DNA of 64,000 nt from the NCBI GenBank assembly GCA_036274695.1, contig DASUFF010000173.1, positions 1 to 64,000 on the forward strand. The letters are read 5' to 3'. Position numbers and translations under genes: made by a program. The stretch's first letter is position 1; every line of letters starts with the position of its first letter. This DNA comes from DASUFF01 sp036274695. Its GTDB lineage: Bacteria > UBA10199 > JACPAL01 > GCA-016699445. A model generated the notes under the pieces. It was not told the DNA's origin. It saw nothing but the letters and a program-made list of their open reading frames with translations, and did not search any database. This document shows, in pieces, positions 7,931 through 15,950 of this stretch.

Positions 7931-8578
7931 CTAAGTTGCTAGGCCCCCCTCAACGGGCTTGACGTAGATCCTCTGCAACTTCCTTAGGGAAATCGGCCAA
8001 AACTCCTTCATCCGTTCCCAGCGCTCCTTCAAACCCTTCGGTTTGACGGGGCGCCAGCCCAGGGCCTGCATGCGGGCATCGGGGATCACCAGCGTGGCCG
8101 TTCTCTCCCGAACGCCCCCCATCCGGAGGGTTAAACGGTCGAAACTCTTCTGGAAAATGAAGATGGCTTCCCGGCGCAATTGGGGATCCACATCGGGGAT
8201 CCGGACCTTGGGAAGGATCATCAAGTTCAGCAAATGATTCTCTTTTTTGCCGAAGTGGAACATGGAGTGCCCGCCGGCGATCAGCCGCTTTTCTTCTTTC
8301 AGCAGGCTCGTCCCCAGGAATTCCCGCACCAGGCCGTCGTAAAAGAGCTTGGGCCGCAAAAAAGACTTCCAGTTCAGGTATTTGAACGGATCAAAGAGGG
8401 AATGGTTGAACTCGTAGTGGATCTTGCCCTGGTCATCCATGAAACCCGAGATCTGCATTTCTTCCGTCAGAGGCTGGATGGTCCACGGCATGTAGGTGGT
8501 AAACAAGTCCTCGTCGCTGACCACATAGGCATCCACCAGGCCCAAATGGGTCCGCTTCACAACCCGAGGAAGCTTCAT
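7931..8578 (-). CDS. Unknown soluble protein behind a sigma-54 promoter
   Basis: 215 aa from the ATG at 8578; a GTG at 8602 would add eight residues. The sigma-54 start point predicted near 8604 makes the GTG nearly leaderless, so the ATG is preferred. The protein is rich in aromatic and basic residues (SFLRPKLFYDG, HSMFHFGKKENH, a basic Trp-rich end). No signal peptide, transmembrane helix or recognised domain. It lies directly upstream of the PVDY-family gene run in the same orientation, with a 55-nt gap that contains that run's own promoter. Confidence 0.7.
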   Translation of the reverse strand: MKLPRVVKRTHLGLVDAYVVSDEDLFTTYMPWTIQPLTEEMQISGFMDDQGKIHYEFNHSLFDPFKYLNWKSFLRPKLFYDGLVREFLGTSLLKEEKRLIAGGHSMFHFGKKENHLLNLMILPKVRIPDVDPQLRREAIFIFQKSFDRLTLRMGGVRERTATLVIPDARMQALGWRPVKPKGLKERWERMKEFWPISLRKLQRIYVKPVEGGLAT

Positions 8579-8614
8579 GTCTTGTTGGAATGCCACTGAC
8601 ACAAGTGATTATAA

Positions 8615-8631
8615 AGCAATGCCGGTGCCAA
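8615..8631 (-). promoter_or_regulatory. Sigma-54 (-24/-12) promoter
   Basis: On the minus strand: TTGGCAC, CGGCA, TTGCT. This is a full match to TGGCAC-N5-TTGCW with correct GG/GC spacing. It sits just upstream of the 7931-8578 gene; predicted start of transcription is near 8604. Confidence 0.85.
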
Positions 8632-8654
8632 GAGCAGGCCTCGACGGAGCCTTC

Positions 8655-8667
8655 CAACTATTTGATT
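8655..8667 (-). promoter_or_regulatory. IHF-consensus site upstream of the 8615 sigma-54 promoter
   Basis: On the minus strand: AATCAA-ATAG-TT-G, a perfect match to WATCAANNNNTTR, 24 bp upstream of the -24 element. IHF bending between activator site and promoter is typical of sigma-54 systems. Confidence 0.6.
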
Positions 8668-8733
8668 TAATTATTATTTTTTGCGAAGAGGTTTGAGGGA
8701 TCTTCCTAAAGTGGTGACCTAACCCCCCGAAAT

Positions 8734-9108
8734 CTATGCCGTAGTCCCATTGCGGGCGTTCTGGACTTGCTGACGAGGACCGGAAGGATCGGGGGGATTG
8801 TTGGGTTGTCCCGGCTGCGCTTGAGCGCCGGAAGGGGGGAGGTAACCCATCTGTTCCAAGTACTGCTGAATGGCGGGATCGCCTCCGGTGGCGGCAGGGT
8901 CCGAGGCCATGGCAAAAATGCCTTGGGCCATTTGTTCGCTTTCGGAGTCCACCTGCTGTTGAGCGCGCTGCCGGGCGTCGGCCGAAGCGGCATCCTGGGC
9001 CGCCTTGGAGGCCTTGGCCTTATTGGCTTCCGAAACGCCGATGGTCGTGGCCGTGCACGCGACGGTGACGGCGGCTCCAACGGCTGCTGCTGCTACGGCT
9101 CCAGACAT
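8734..9108 (-). CDS. Small Ala-rich protein with one hydrophobic segment
   Basis: 124 aa. An Ala/Val-rich hydrophobic N-terminal segment (about residues 3-28) could be a membrane anchor or uncleaved signal. It is followed by an Ala/Lys/Asp helix (SKAAQDAASADARQRAQQQV) and a Pro/Gln/Gly-rich tail. The ATG at 9108 is used; an upstream in-frame start would add a poorly supported leader. GAGG lies 11 nt before the ATG. It follows the 9211-10350 gene by about 100 nt and may be the last cistron of that operon. Function unknown. Confidence 0.65.
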   Translation of the reverse strand: MSGAVAAAAVGAAVTVACTATTIGVSEANKAKASKAAQDAASADARQRAQQQVDSESEQMAQGIFAMASDPAATGGDPAIQQYLEQMGYLPPSGAQAQPGQPNNPPDPSGPRQQVQNARNGTTA

Positions 9109-9210
9109 AATTAAATAAACCTCAAAACTAACAAGAGGATACACACCCCTCTTTAAAGATTTTCGGCCGGAACCCTTCTCCAGTTGCCTTGCCGACTATC
9201 CAAATAATAA

Positions 9211-10350
9211 TCAAAGGTTAACACTGTTCGAGAGACAGTCCAAGAGCCTATTCAAGTGGCTTTCAGTATGGCGGCTGGTCAGGGAGACTCGAAGGCGGCA
9301 TTGACCTTCTGGAACGATGGGGGGGCGGATTTCTTGGACGTAAAGGTTTGAGTCGATCAAATAAGTCCACTGCCGAAGGATTTCCTCCGAAGAACCCGTC
9401 ATCATCGTGAAGATAGGAGACGGCTCGCGAATCACCATGAGGCGCTTCTGAAGATAGTCGATATTGTTCCAAAGAGACCTGCGCCGCTCCGGTTCCCCGC
9501 GAACGATTTTGATCCCCTCTAGAGCCGCCGCGGCCGAGGCGGGTGGAAGAGACGTCGAAAACAAAAACGTACGGGCGTAATTGATCAGATAATCCTTCAA
9601 AAGCGAGGAACCACAAACGAACGCGCCGTATGAGCCCAACGCTTTTCCGAAGGTTCCCATCGTGACGACGAAGGAAGGCAGGGGACGCGGAACGAGGCCT
9701 TCGCCCTCATCACCGAAAACGCCGACGGCGTGGCATTCATCCACATACACGGTGGCCCCGTAACGAACCGCGAGGGTGAAGATATCCTTCATCGGGCAAA
9801 GATCGCCACCCGTGTTGAAGACCGCCTCCGTCACGATCAAACGCCGCCCCGGTTCCGAACGGAAACGATCGAGAAGATCCTCCAGCTGATTCATATGGTT
9901 GTGCCGGAAGGGTTGGATGTTCGCCCGAGATAGCCTCACGCCGTCGAGTGAGGAAGGATGGCACCCCTCGTCGATAAAGATGATGTCGGAGGACGAGGCC
10001 AGCACGGGAATGACCCCCAGATTCGCTTGATAACCCGAATTAAAGAGCAGGGCGGACTCGGCGCCTTTCCATTCCGCCACGGCGTCTTCGAGTTGCTCGT
10101 AAACCGGAAGGTTGGCGGAAATGATCCGGGATGCGCAGCCGCCGGCCCCGTATTGCCGCATGGCCTTTGCGCCGGCTTCAATGAGGCGGGGATCTCCGGC
10201 GAGCCCCAAATAATTGTTGGTGCAGAAATTGACGACCCGATGCCCTCCCAGGACCATTTCCGGCTCCTGCGGCGTTTCCATGGGGATCAAAGACAAATGA
10301 TGCCCTATCTCCTTCAACTCCAGAAGGCTGTCTTCCCAATGGTCTCTCAC
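9211..10350 (-). CDS. Alpha-oxoamine synthase (KBL/AONS/CqsA-type PLP enzyme)
   Basis: 379 aa. Fold-type I PLP enzyme that condenses an amino acid with an acyl-CoA with decarboxylation. Visible signatures: CTNNYLGLAGDPRL, YGAGGCASR, FNSGYQANLG, DECHAVGVFG and the PLP lysine in TMGTFGKALGSYG. Length fits the family. The GTG start overlaps the stop of the aldolase gene (GTGA), so the two are coupled. Family members make 2-amino-3-ketobutyrate, the biotin precursor KAPA, sphingoid bases or CqsA-type signals. With no biotin or threonine-degradation genes beside it, the product is unknown. Confidence 0.88.
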   Translation of the reverse strand: MRDHWEDSLLELKEIGHHLSLIPMETPQEPEMVLGGHRVVNFCTNNYLGLAGDPRLIEAGAKAMRQYGAGGCASRIISANLPVYEQLEDAVAEWKGAESALLFNSGYQANLGVIPVLASSSDIIFIDEGCHPSSLDGVRLSRANIQPFRHNHMNQLEDLLDRFRSEPGRRLIVTEAVFNTGGDLCPMKDIFTLAVRYGATVYVDECHAVGVFGDEGEGLVPRPLPSFVVTMGTFGKALGSYGAFVCGSSLLKDYLINYARTFLFSTSLPPASAAAALEGIKIVRGEPERRRSLWNNIDYLQKRLMVIREPSPIFTMMTGSSEEILRQWTYLIDSNLYVQEIRPPIVPEGQCRLRVSLTSRHTESHLNRLLDCLSNSVNL

Positions 10351-11384
10351 GCGGATTTCCCTCCCAACCGTTCCTTGAGAAAGCGCGCATCTCCTCCGAC
10401 CTCCTCCAGCGCGGCAATCAAATCCGATTCGCCGATTTCCACCATGCCGGACCTCTTCGAAAGCGCGCGAAGGTAATCCGGCAAAGACACCCCGGCTTCG
10501 CGGCAGACATTCAGAAAGAAGGAAATAGGGTGGACGTCGATTCCCAGGCTCGCGGGAAAATAATCCTGCCACGAGACCCCGCGCGTCTCCCGCGGGAGAA
10601 ACTCCGCAAGGCGCTGGGACGCCATGGCGAGGACCTCCTCGTTCAACCCCGGCTTGAGCCCGAGGCGCACCAAGTGAGCCGCCAAAAGTTCTATCTGGGC
10701 GTTACCCGCGCCTCGACCGGCACCGCACAGACTTCCGTCGGCCCAACGACATCCTATGCGAATCGCTTCCAACGTCGTGGCCAACGCGGTGCCTAAATGA
10801 TCGTGCGCGTGGATGCCCAAGGGAATTGAAACCGCCGCCAGCGCCTCTTCGACGTACGGCCTTACCTCCCACGGACTCCATATTCCCCCCGAGTCCACAA
10901 GGTAGACGACATCCACGCCTTGCGATTGAAGCCATTTTGCCGCCTTCGCCGCCGTTCTCGGAGGGACGCGCGAAGTCCGTATCATTTGAAAAAAAACTTC
11001 GTAGCCCAGTTTCTTTGCGCCAGCGATGAGCTCCTCCGCATCTTCGTACGCATTCGCGTTCGTCCCCACTCGAATGAAATCGAGGTAAGGCCGCAACTCC
11101 TCCAGGTCCTTGGCGCTGGCGAAACGCGGAAGGGCGACCATGCCCAGACGGGCTTGCGTCACAGATTCCCGGGCGGCGCGCGCGTAGACGACATCCCGCT
11201 CGCCGGCCGCAAAGACGCCCTTGTCGCGGGCACCCACGCTCATCCCGTGGCCGACCTCCAAGTAGCTCACGCCGGCCGCGTCGAGCAGATGAGCGACGTC
11301 CCGGAAGAGATCCAACGGATAATTATGATCGAAGAGATAGGCCCCATCCCTCAATGTCACGTCCATCAGAACGGGGGATTCCAT
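10347..11384 (-). CDS. DRE-TIM/HMGL-like aldolase
   Basis: 345 aa. TIM-barrel metal-dependent lyase of the HMGL/4-hydroxy-2-oxovalerate aldolase group: DVTLRDGAY near the N-terminus, HAHDHLGTA (metal-binding histidines) and GAGRGAGNAQIELL. The ATG at 11384, with GGAAG upstream, is chosen over a TTG 21 nt earlier. It sits 2 nt after the stop of the 11387 gene and is coupled to the oxoamine synthase. Pairing an aldolase with an alpha-oxoamine synthase suggests a dedicated small-molecule pathway; substrates cannot be stated. Confidence 0.85.
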   Translation of the reverse strand: MESPVLMDVTLRDGAYLFDHNYPLDLFRDVAHLLDAAGVSYLEVGHGMSVGARDKGVFAAGERDVVYARAARESVTQARLGMVALPRFASAKDLEELRPYLDFIRVGTNANAYEDAEELIAGAKKLGYEVFFQMIRTSRVPPRTAAKAAKWLQSQGVDVVYLVDSGGIWSPWEVRPYVEEALAAVSIPLGIHAHDHLGTALATTLEAIRIGCRWADGSLCGAGRGAGNAQIELLAAHLVRLGLKPGLNEEVLAMASQRLAEFLPRETRGVSWQDYFPASLGIDVHPISFFLNVCREAGVSLPDYLRALSKRSGMVEIGESDLIAALEEVGGDARFLKERLGGKSA

Positions 11385-11386
11385 GA

Positions 11387-12052
11387 TCACTTCCGTCCTT
11401 TCCAAAGCAGGTCGCTTAACTTGTCCGCGGTTTGGCGTTCCTTCGAAGGCCCCTGGCTGAATTTTGATTTGTCGGGAACGGTCGGGACGGCCTTCGTCCG
11501 TGCGGCAACCGGAGGAACTGCCGACGACTTTCTCGCCTCCGCCACGGACATCTCGCGGACGCGCCGGGGTGACGGGTAGGTGAGGAGCAACTGCTTCAAG
11601 CCGAACTTGAACACCCGGTTGACTACGTACTTGCCGTCTTTGATCGCGGTGTCCTTGGTCTTTTCGATTGCCTTGCGAAAATGGTCTTCAGTCAACGTCG
11701 TGGCCGGCAGGATGCCTTCTTTGAGAAGTTTTTCGAAATCCTTCATCTCCCAAAGACCTTCTTGAAGCATCATGGGATCGAGGGGGAAACCTACCGGCCC
11801 CTCATAGCGAAAGTGCTTCTTGGCCAACCACTGATCCTTGGTGACGCGGTAACTTCCGTCCGGCCGCCGCGAATCTTCGAAGGCGTTGATCCAATCGTCC
11901 TTGGAATGCTTGTCCGTATCGACGAATCCGGTAAGATAGAGATATTCGAGATCATAGCGATCCCGCCATATGATGTAGGAAATTCCGTCCGGAAGAATCG
12001 TGGCCGTCTCGTTCCAGACGGCGACCATGGGGTCGCTTTGACGGCTAACCAT
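11387..12052 (-). CDS. Unknown protein, 'GFVD/QW/YPSP' paralogue family member 2
   Basis: 221 aa. Same order of landmarks as the 5295 protein: TGFVD, DWINAFEDS, DGSYRV, QWLAKKHF, YEGPVGFPLDPM, EGILPAT, DGKYVVNR, YPSPRRVREMSV, then a Pro/Ala/Thr linker and the conserved tail KFSQG...TADKLSDLL. No signal peptide or membrane helix. First gene of an operon with the aldolase and oxoamine synthase. A strong promoter places the transcript start at or next to the ATG, suggesting a leaderless message. Function unknown. Confidence 0.85.
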   Translation of the reverse strand: MVSRQSDPMVAVWNETATILPDGISYIIWRDRYDLEYLYLTGFVDTDKHSKDDWINAFEDSRRPDGSYRVTKDQWLAKKHFRYEGPVGFPLDPMMLQEGLWEMKDFEKLLKEGILPATTLTEDHFRKAIEKTKDTAIKDGKYVVNRVFKFGLKQLLLTYPSPRRVREMSVAEARKSSAVPPVAARTKAVPTVPDKSKFSQGPSKERQTADKLSDLLWKGRK

Positions 12053-12058
12053 ATTAAA

Positions 12059-12087
12059 AGATTACACTTTTTGGCGTCTCAGGTCAA
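12059..12087 (-). promoter_or_regulatory. Sigma-70-type promoter, apparently leaderless, for 12052-11387
   Basis: On the minus strand: TTGACC (12087-12082), 17-bp spacer, TAATCT (12064-12059), then six bases and the ATG. No Shine-Dalgarno fits between. Confidence 0.75.
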
Positions 12088-12980
12088 CGCGCGAGCGGGT
12101 TCAGGCGAATAAGAAGGTTTTTGAGATTCTCTTTTTCTGTCTGGAGGCGTTCAAGAACCGCGCCAAGAAATTCCTGATAAGGCCGATTTTCCGACAATTC
12201 CCGGATCGACAACTCCCTCCCGTCCTGATCACGGACAATCCATTGAGGGTCGCTGACCCGGACGCCTTTTCTTAAGTACACCTGAGAAAGCGGTCCCACC
12301 TCCAACGTTTCTTTGGATTGCGAAATCCATTCCCAGGCGGCCAAACGTTCCCCGGGCGGAGGGACATAAAAGTCGTCAAAAATGACGGGGGCTTTGGCGG
12401 ATGCCCGCGGGTAAAGGTTTTCCAAGCAGGTCCGGGTGCTATCGTAAATGTCACAATCGATGTGAACGAGCGAAAAGGACCTGGAGATTGAAACCTCCGG
12501 AAGCGTTTCCTCAAACCAGCCGGGCATGACTTCCACCTCGTTTTGCAACCCTTCGTCGCGGATGAAGGCGAGACACTTTTCGAAATCACTCGTGAGCATG
12601 CCTTTGCGGTAATAGGAGTCGAAGTTCGGATTCGGCTCAGGCAACCCCTCGAAGCTGTCGCAAAGGAAAACCCTTTTCTTGAGTCCGAAATGACGGATGA
12701 AAAATCCCAGCAAAAATCCCAGCCCGCCTTGGTGGCTGCCGCATTCGATGAAATCCCCCTCCAGATCCTTCGCCTCAACGGCCAGGTCCCACACTCTCTT
12801 GGCCTTGTAGGCATCAAGATAGGTATGCGCCTTTACTCGGTCCCAATAGCCGTTGAAGACGGGGTCCGCGATGGTGCAGGGGATCTCCGGAATGAAGGAA
12901 GGGATGGGAACGATGGCGCGATTGGAGATGTAATTGACCTGGCTGAGAACAAAGAGGGGAAAGTCGAACGGTTTCGTCAT
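12084..12980 (-). CDS. TylF/MycF-family O-methyltransferase
   Basis: 298 aa. SAM-dependent methyltransferase of the macrocin-O-methyltransferase family: GDFIECGSHQGG (SAM motif), LCDSFEGLPEP, SLVHIDCDIYDST (metal-binding Asp) and VIFDDFYVPPPG. These enzymes modify sugars or other hydroxyls in natural products and surface glycans. The upstream small gene ends 9 nt before it, so it is the last gene of a three-gene operon with two Pro/Ala-rich small proteins. The C-terminal 60 residues are an extra helical segment. Confidence 0.85.
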   Translation of the reverse strand: MTKPFDFPLFVLSQVNYISNRAIVPIPSFIPEIPCTIADPVFNGYWDRVKAHTYLDAYKAKRVWDLAVEAKDLEGDFIECGSHQGGLGFLLGFFIRHFGLKKRVFLCDSFEGLPEPNPNFDSYYRKGMLTSDFEKCLAFIRDEGLQNEVEVMPGWFEETLPEVSISRSFSLVHIDCDIYDSTRTCLENLYPRASAKAPVIFDDFYVPPPGERLAAWEWISQSKETLEVGPLSQVYLRKGVRVSDPQWIVRDQDGRELSIRELSENRPYQEFLGAVLERLQTEKENLKNLLIRLNPLAR

Positions 12981-12989
12981 GAGCTCGTT

Positions 12990-13331
12990 TTAGAGGCTTC
13001 TCATCATTTGAGCAACCCACGGCGGCGGTCCGGGCTGGCCGGCTTCCGACCGTTCTCTGGGACGCGCCGGAGGACCGCCGGCGGGATCGGTTTGAGAGGG
13101 ATCCATCTCAGCCTTCGCGATGCCGGCATAGAGATCGCCGCTCCCTCGGAGGACGGCCGCATAAATCTGCTGCTTGGCGCCGGGACTCATTCCTTCAGGG
13201 GCGGTCGCCGCAGGCGTAGGTGTCTCTGTAACCGGATCACCCGCAGGAACAGGCGCAGGCGCCGGTGCGGCAGCCGCATCGGCAGCTGGCGGAGGGGGCG
13301 GCGGCGCTGAAGAGACATCTCCGACGGCCAT
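12990..13331 (-). CDS. Small Pro/Ala-rich protein of unknown function
   Basis: 113 aa. The first half is almost entirely Pro, Ala and Thr (a low-complexity extended segment). The second half has a short predicted helix (SPGAKQQIYAAVLRGSGDLYAGIAKAE split by a turn), then a Pro/Gly/Arg-rich end with WVAQMMRSL. No signal peptide. Intact frame, operon position (39 nt after the 13370 gene, 9 nt before the methyltransferase) and correct strand support it as real. No family recognised. Confidence 0.6.
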   Translation of the reverse strand: MAVGDVSSAPPPPPPAADAAAAPAPAPVPAGDPVTETPTPAATAPEGMSPGAKQQIYAAVLRGSGDLYAGIAKAEMDPSQTDPAGGPPARPRERSEAGQPGPPPWVAQMMRSL

Positions 13332-13369
13332 AGGAATCGTTCCCTAGATATCGATCGCTGATTTAGGAA

Positions 13370-13558
13370 TTACTTTACCGGAGGCGTGCCAGCGCGGAGT
13401 TGATCGATAACCACGGCGGCCGTCGGATCCGGAGGAGGAGGATTTGCGGGTGCACCAGCAGCCGGCGCCGGTTGAGGCTGATGAGCGTCCGAAGCTAGCT
13501 TAGCTCCAGTCGTTGCCAATTGAGTACCGGCATTAATTAATGCGGGAGCCCATCCCAT
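13370..13558 (-). CDS. Tiny Ala/Pro-rich protein
   Basis: 62 aa. A short helix (APALINAGTQLATTGAKLA) is followed by a Gln/Pro/Ala linker and a second short helix (AAVVIDQLRAG). First gene of the presumed operon 13370-13558, 12990-13331, 12084-12980, transcribed divergently from meaB. Support comes from context and composition shared with other small genes of the region; function unknown. Confidence 0.55.
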   Translation of the reverse strand: MGWAPALINAGTQLATTGAKLASDAHQPQPAPAAGAPANPPPPDPTAAVVIDQLRAGTPPVK

Positions 13559-13662
13559 AAATACACCCCTTGATAGTTTATTATCGTATTTTGCGCTCTT
13601 TCCGGTTTCCCCACCAGTTTTTATTTCCTACGTTCGAGAGATCAGGTAATAAAATCAAACAT

Positions 13663-14604
13663 ATGGCCGACCTCGTCTCTCAGATGTTTTCCGGCGATCG
13701 ACTCGCACTTTCCCGATTGATTTCAATGGTCGAAGCCCGCTCGGGCGATCTGGTCTCCCTCATGTCCCAGGTCCAGACGCGCTGCGGCAAGGCCTATAAG
13801 ATCGGCGTCACCGGCCCTCCGGGGGCCGGCAAGTCGACGTTGACCGACAAACTGATCGCCCACCTCCGCAAACAGGGAAAGACCGTGGGCGTCGTCGCCA
13901 TCGATCCTTCCAGCCCCTTCTCCGGCGGCGCCGTCCTGGGCGACCGCATCCGCATGCAGGACCACGCGGGCGATGAGGGCGTCTTCATCCGCAGCCTGGG
14001 AAGCCGGGGGAGCCTGGGCGGCATCTCGCGCGCCACGCGCGAGGTGGTGAAACTCTTCGATGCCTTCGGCATGGATCATGTGATCGTCGAAACGGTCGGC
14101 GTGGGGCAGACCGAGTTGGACATCATGGAGATCGTCGACACCACCGTCGTCATCCTCACGCCCGAGTCGGGCGACGCCATCCAGACGATGAAGGCCGGCA
14201 TCTTGGAGATCGCCGACGTCTTTGTCGTCAACAAGTCCGACCGCGACGGGGCTCCGATGATGCAAGCGGAGCTCAAGGCCATGCTGGAACTGGGCGCGCA
14301 CGGGCCCTCCGACTGGATGCCGCCGGCGCTGTTGGTGCAGGCCAACAAGGATCAGGGCGTACGCGAGCTTTTGAACGCCATCGAGGATCACCATGCCTTC
14401 CGGAGGCAAGCGCACCCCGACGCGGGCAAGAAGCGCAAGATCGCCTTGGAAGAAGTGAAGGAAATCGTCCTGGAAGAGACGGCCTTGCGCCTGGCCAAGA
14501 TACTGCCGGATGAGGTCAAAGGGGAGATCAGCAATCCCTACGATGTGGCCTCCGGCTACGTAAACCTCATCGAAAAAGCCCTGCGGAAAAAACAAAACGG
14601 CTGA
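13663..14604 (+). CDS. meaB: MeaB/ArgK-family G-protein chaperone of methylmalonyl-CoA mutase
   Basis: 313 aa SIMIBI-class GTPase that protects and loads adenosylcobalamin mutases such as methylmalonyl-CoA mutase. P-loop GPPGAGKST (about residues 51-59), the switch segment GDRIRMQDH, VETVGVGQTE and the NKSDRD guanine-specificity motif are present. ATG 13663 gives the family N-terminus; there is no Shine-Dalgarno, but TAAAAT lies 7 nt upstream, compatible with a leaderless message. It is an island of core metabolism inside the accessory region; no mutase gene is in the window. Confidence 0.93.
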   Translation: MADLVSQMFSGDRLALSRLISMVEARSGDLVSLMSQVQTRCGKAYKIGVTGPPGAGKSTLTDKLIAHLRKQGKTVGVVAIDPSSPFSGGAVLGDRIRMQDHAGDEGVFIRSLGSRGSLGGISRATREVVKLFDAFGMDHVIVETVGVGQTELDIMEIVDTTVVILTPESGDAIQTMKAGILEIADVFVVNKSDRDGAPMMQAELKAMLELGAHGPSDWMPPALLVQANKDQGVRELLNAIEDHHAFRRQAHPDAGKKRKIALEEVKEIVLEETALRLAKILPDEVKGEISNPYDVASGYVNLIEKALRKKQNG

Positions 14605-14634
14605 AGCAGGTTTCCCCGCTCCAGCCGTTTCTTT
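14595..14634. terminator. Bidirectional rho-independent terminator
   Basis: AAACGGCTG (14595-14603) pairs with CAGCCGTTT (14622-14630). A T-rich run follows on the plus strand (TTTCTTT) and a better one on the minus strand (TTTTGTTTTTT). It ends meaB and, from the other side, the 14653-14865 gene. The stem overlaps the meaB stop. Confidence 0.85.
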
Positions 14635-14652
14635 AAAAACCGAAAACTCGAA

Positions 14653-14865
14653 TTAAGCGCGAACGCCGCGGTCGGCCGCCACGACGCCAGAAGCGCCCCG
14701 GGACGAAGCCGACAACGAGAAGTTCGCCTGGAAATCTTTGCTGCTGGTGATGTCACGGAGAGCGCGGCTTCCCGTGAAGGGGCTCGATCCCTCGACGCGC
14801 GAGGCGCTGGAGGAAGTGACGGACCCGGCGGCGCGGACATTCGAGGTATTGATGGTGGTGCTCAT
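14653..14865 (-). CDS. Tiny Ser/Thr-rich protein
   Basis: 70 aa. Almost entirely polar: MSTTINTSNVRAAGSV then Ser/Arg/Gly/Phe-rich stretches, ending ADRGVRA. No membrane helix. The Ser/Thr/Asn-rich N-terminus resembles those of the PVDY-family proteins (MGGSTTS). It follows paralogue family member 3 (14928-15572) by 62 nt and ends at a good terminator, so the two form a two-gene unit. Function unknown. Confidence 0.55.
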   Translation of the reverse strand: MSTTINTSNVRAAGSVTSSSASRVEGSSPFTGSRALRDITSSKDFQANFSLSASSRGASGVVAADRGVRA

Positions 14866-14927
14866 ATGTATTCCCCTTTACTCCTAATGTTATCGGGAGG
14901 AGGGGAGGTCTCGGTTGCTTCCCCGGA

Positions 14928-15572
14928 CTATTTTCCCCCCGAACGGTTCAGCAGATCGGAAAGCCTCTGCGCCGCCACCTGGCTTTGGGCCTGGCCGGTG
15001 GAGTATCCAGACCCCTTCTGGCCGGACCGCTCGGCACGGGCCTCGGCCAAGCCTAAGGCGCGCACCTGGGCCGGGGAGGGGTACATATCGATCAGCTTCT
15101 TCAAGTCCTCTTTGACCGCCCGCGTTATCTTATACACCCCTCCGGAAAAGAACGACTCCCGGGCCTCGTCGAAGATCGAACGAAATTCCTTTTCGGTAAA
15201 ATAGACGGCGGGGAGGATGTGGAGCCTGATCAAGGTCTCCATCTCCTTTTCCTGCCATTCGCCTTCCTTGATCAGCAGGGCGTCGAACGGGCGTCCCACG
15301 GGCCCGCAATACCGGAACCGCGCCTTGTCCATCCATTGCTCTTCACTCAAGCGGTAACTGCCGTCGGGCTGAAGGGAGTCTTTAAAGGATTCCACCCAAT
15401 CATGGACGGTATGCTTCGATTCGTCCACGAAGCCCGTGCAGAAGAGATAAACGAGATCGGTGCGGCTGACGAAGGTGAGATACTTTTTGCCGTCCGGCCC
15501 GGCTTGGGACACGGCGGCCCAGATGGCCTTGACGGCTTTTATCGCTGCATCACTCGGTTGGGATGGTGGCAC
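14928..15572 (-). CDS. Unknown protein, 'GFVD/QW/YPSP' paralogue family member 3
   Basis: 214 aa. Landmarks: GPDGKKYLTF, TGFVDESKH, DWVESFKDS, DGSYRLSEEQWM, YCGPVGRPFD, HILPAVYFTEKE, YPSPAQVRALGLAEAR, then a Ser/Gly/Gln linker and the conserved tail GYSTG...AAQRLSDLL. GTG start with ACGAGG upstream. A near-consensus promoter lies at 15627-15655. Closest in layout to the 15951 protein. Function unknown. Confidence 0.85.
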   Translation of the reverse strand: MPPSQPSDAAIKAVKAIWAAVSQAGPDGKKYLTFVSRTDLVYLFCTGFVDESKHTVHDWVESFKDSLQPDGSYRLSEEQWMDKARFRYCGPVGRPFDALLIKEGEWQEKEMETLIRLHILPAVYFTEKEFRSIFDEARESFFSGGVYKITRAVKEDLKKLIDMYPSPAQVRALGLAEARAERSGQKGSGYSTGQAQSQVAAQRLSDLLNRSGGK

Positions 15573-15626
15573 GTTGAAATCCTCGTTAATATGAAGGTCT
15601 GAAACGTACCTTCAGGTATGGACCAA

Positions 15627-15655
15627 AATATAGCGTGATTTCAGCGCTTTGTAAA
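15627..15655 (-). promoter_or_regulatory. Sigma-70-type promoter for 15572-14928
   Basis: On the minus strand: TTTACA (15655-15650), 17-bp spacer, TATATT (15632-15627). The predicted leader is about 50 nt. Confidence 0.7.
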
Positions 15656-15707
15656 CGACTAGCTTCCTCTACGAGCCGTAGCGAGCGCTGTCCCGCGGGA
15701 AGCGGGA

Positions 15708-15893
15708 CTAGCCTAACTGGGCCTGAAAGTTGGCCGCGGAGATCGGATGGGAGGAGGCCCCGCCGGCCGCGGGATTCGGCCCGCCGTGCACGCCCGCCCG
15801 TTCCTTGGCCGCATGCAGACCGCCCGCGACAACGGTCGATCCGCCATGCGTCGCGTGAACTCCCGAAGTGTGCGTACCGGTGACTTGGGCCAT
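15708..15893 (-). CDS. Tiny Gly/His/Ala-rich protein
   Basis: 61 aa: MAQVTGTHTSGVHATHGGST, then Ala/Gly/His-rich sequence ending ISAANFQAQLG. Four histidines occur in the first 20 residues. The ending resembles the FQANFS segment of the 70-aa protein at 14653. It lies 57 nt after paralogue family member 4 (15951-16601), mirroring the gene order at 14653-15572. Function unknown; reality inferred from this repeated gene order. Confidence 0.5.
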   Translation of the reverse strand: MAQVTGTHTSGVHATHGGSTVVAGGLHAAKERAGVHGGPNPAAGGASSHPISAANFQAQLG

Positions 15894-15950
15894 GGGACCT
15901 CCGATGATTGGATTATCGGATTGTCGCCCTTTTCGAGTTTCTTGGAAAGC

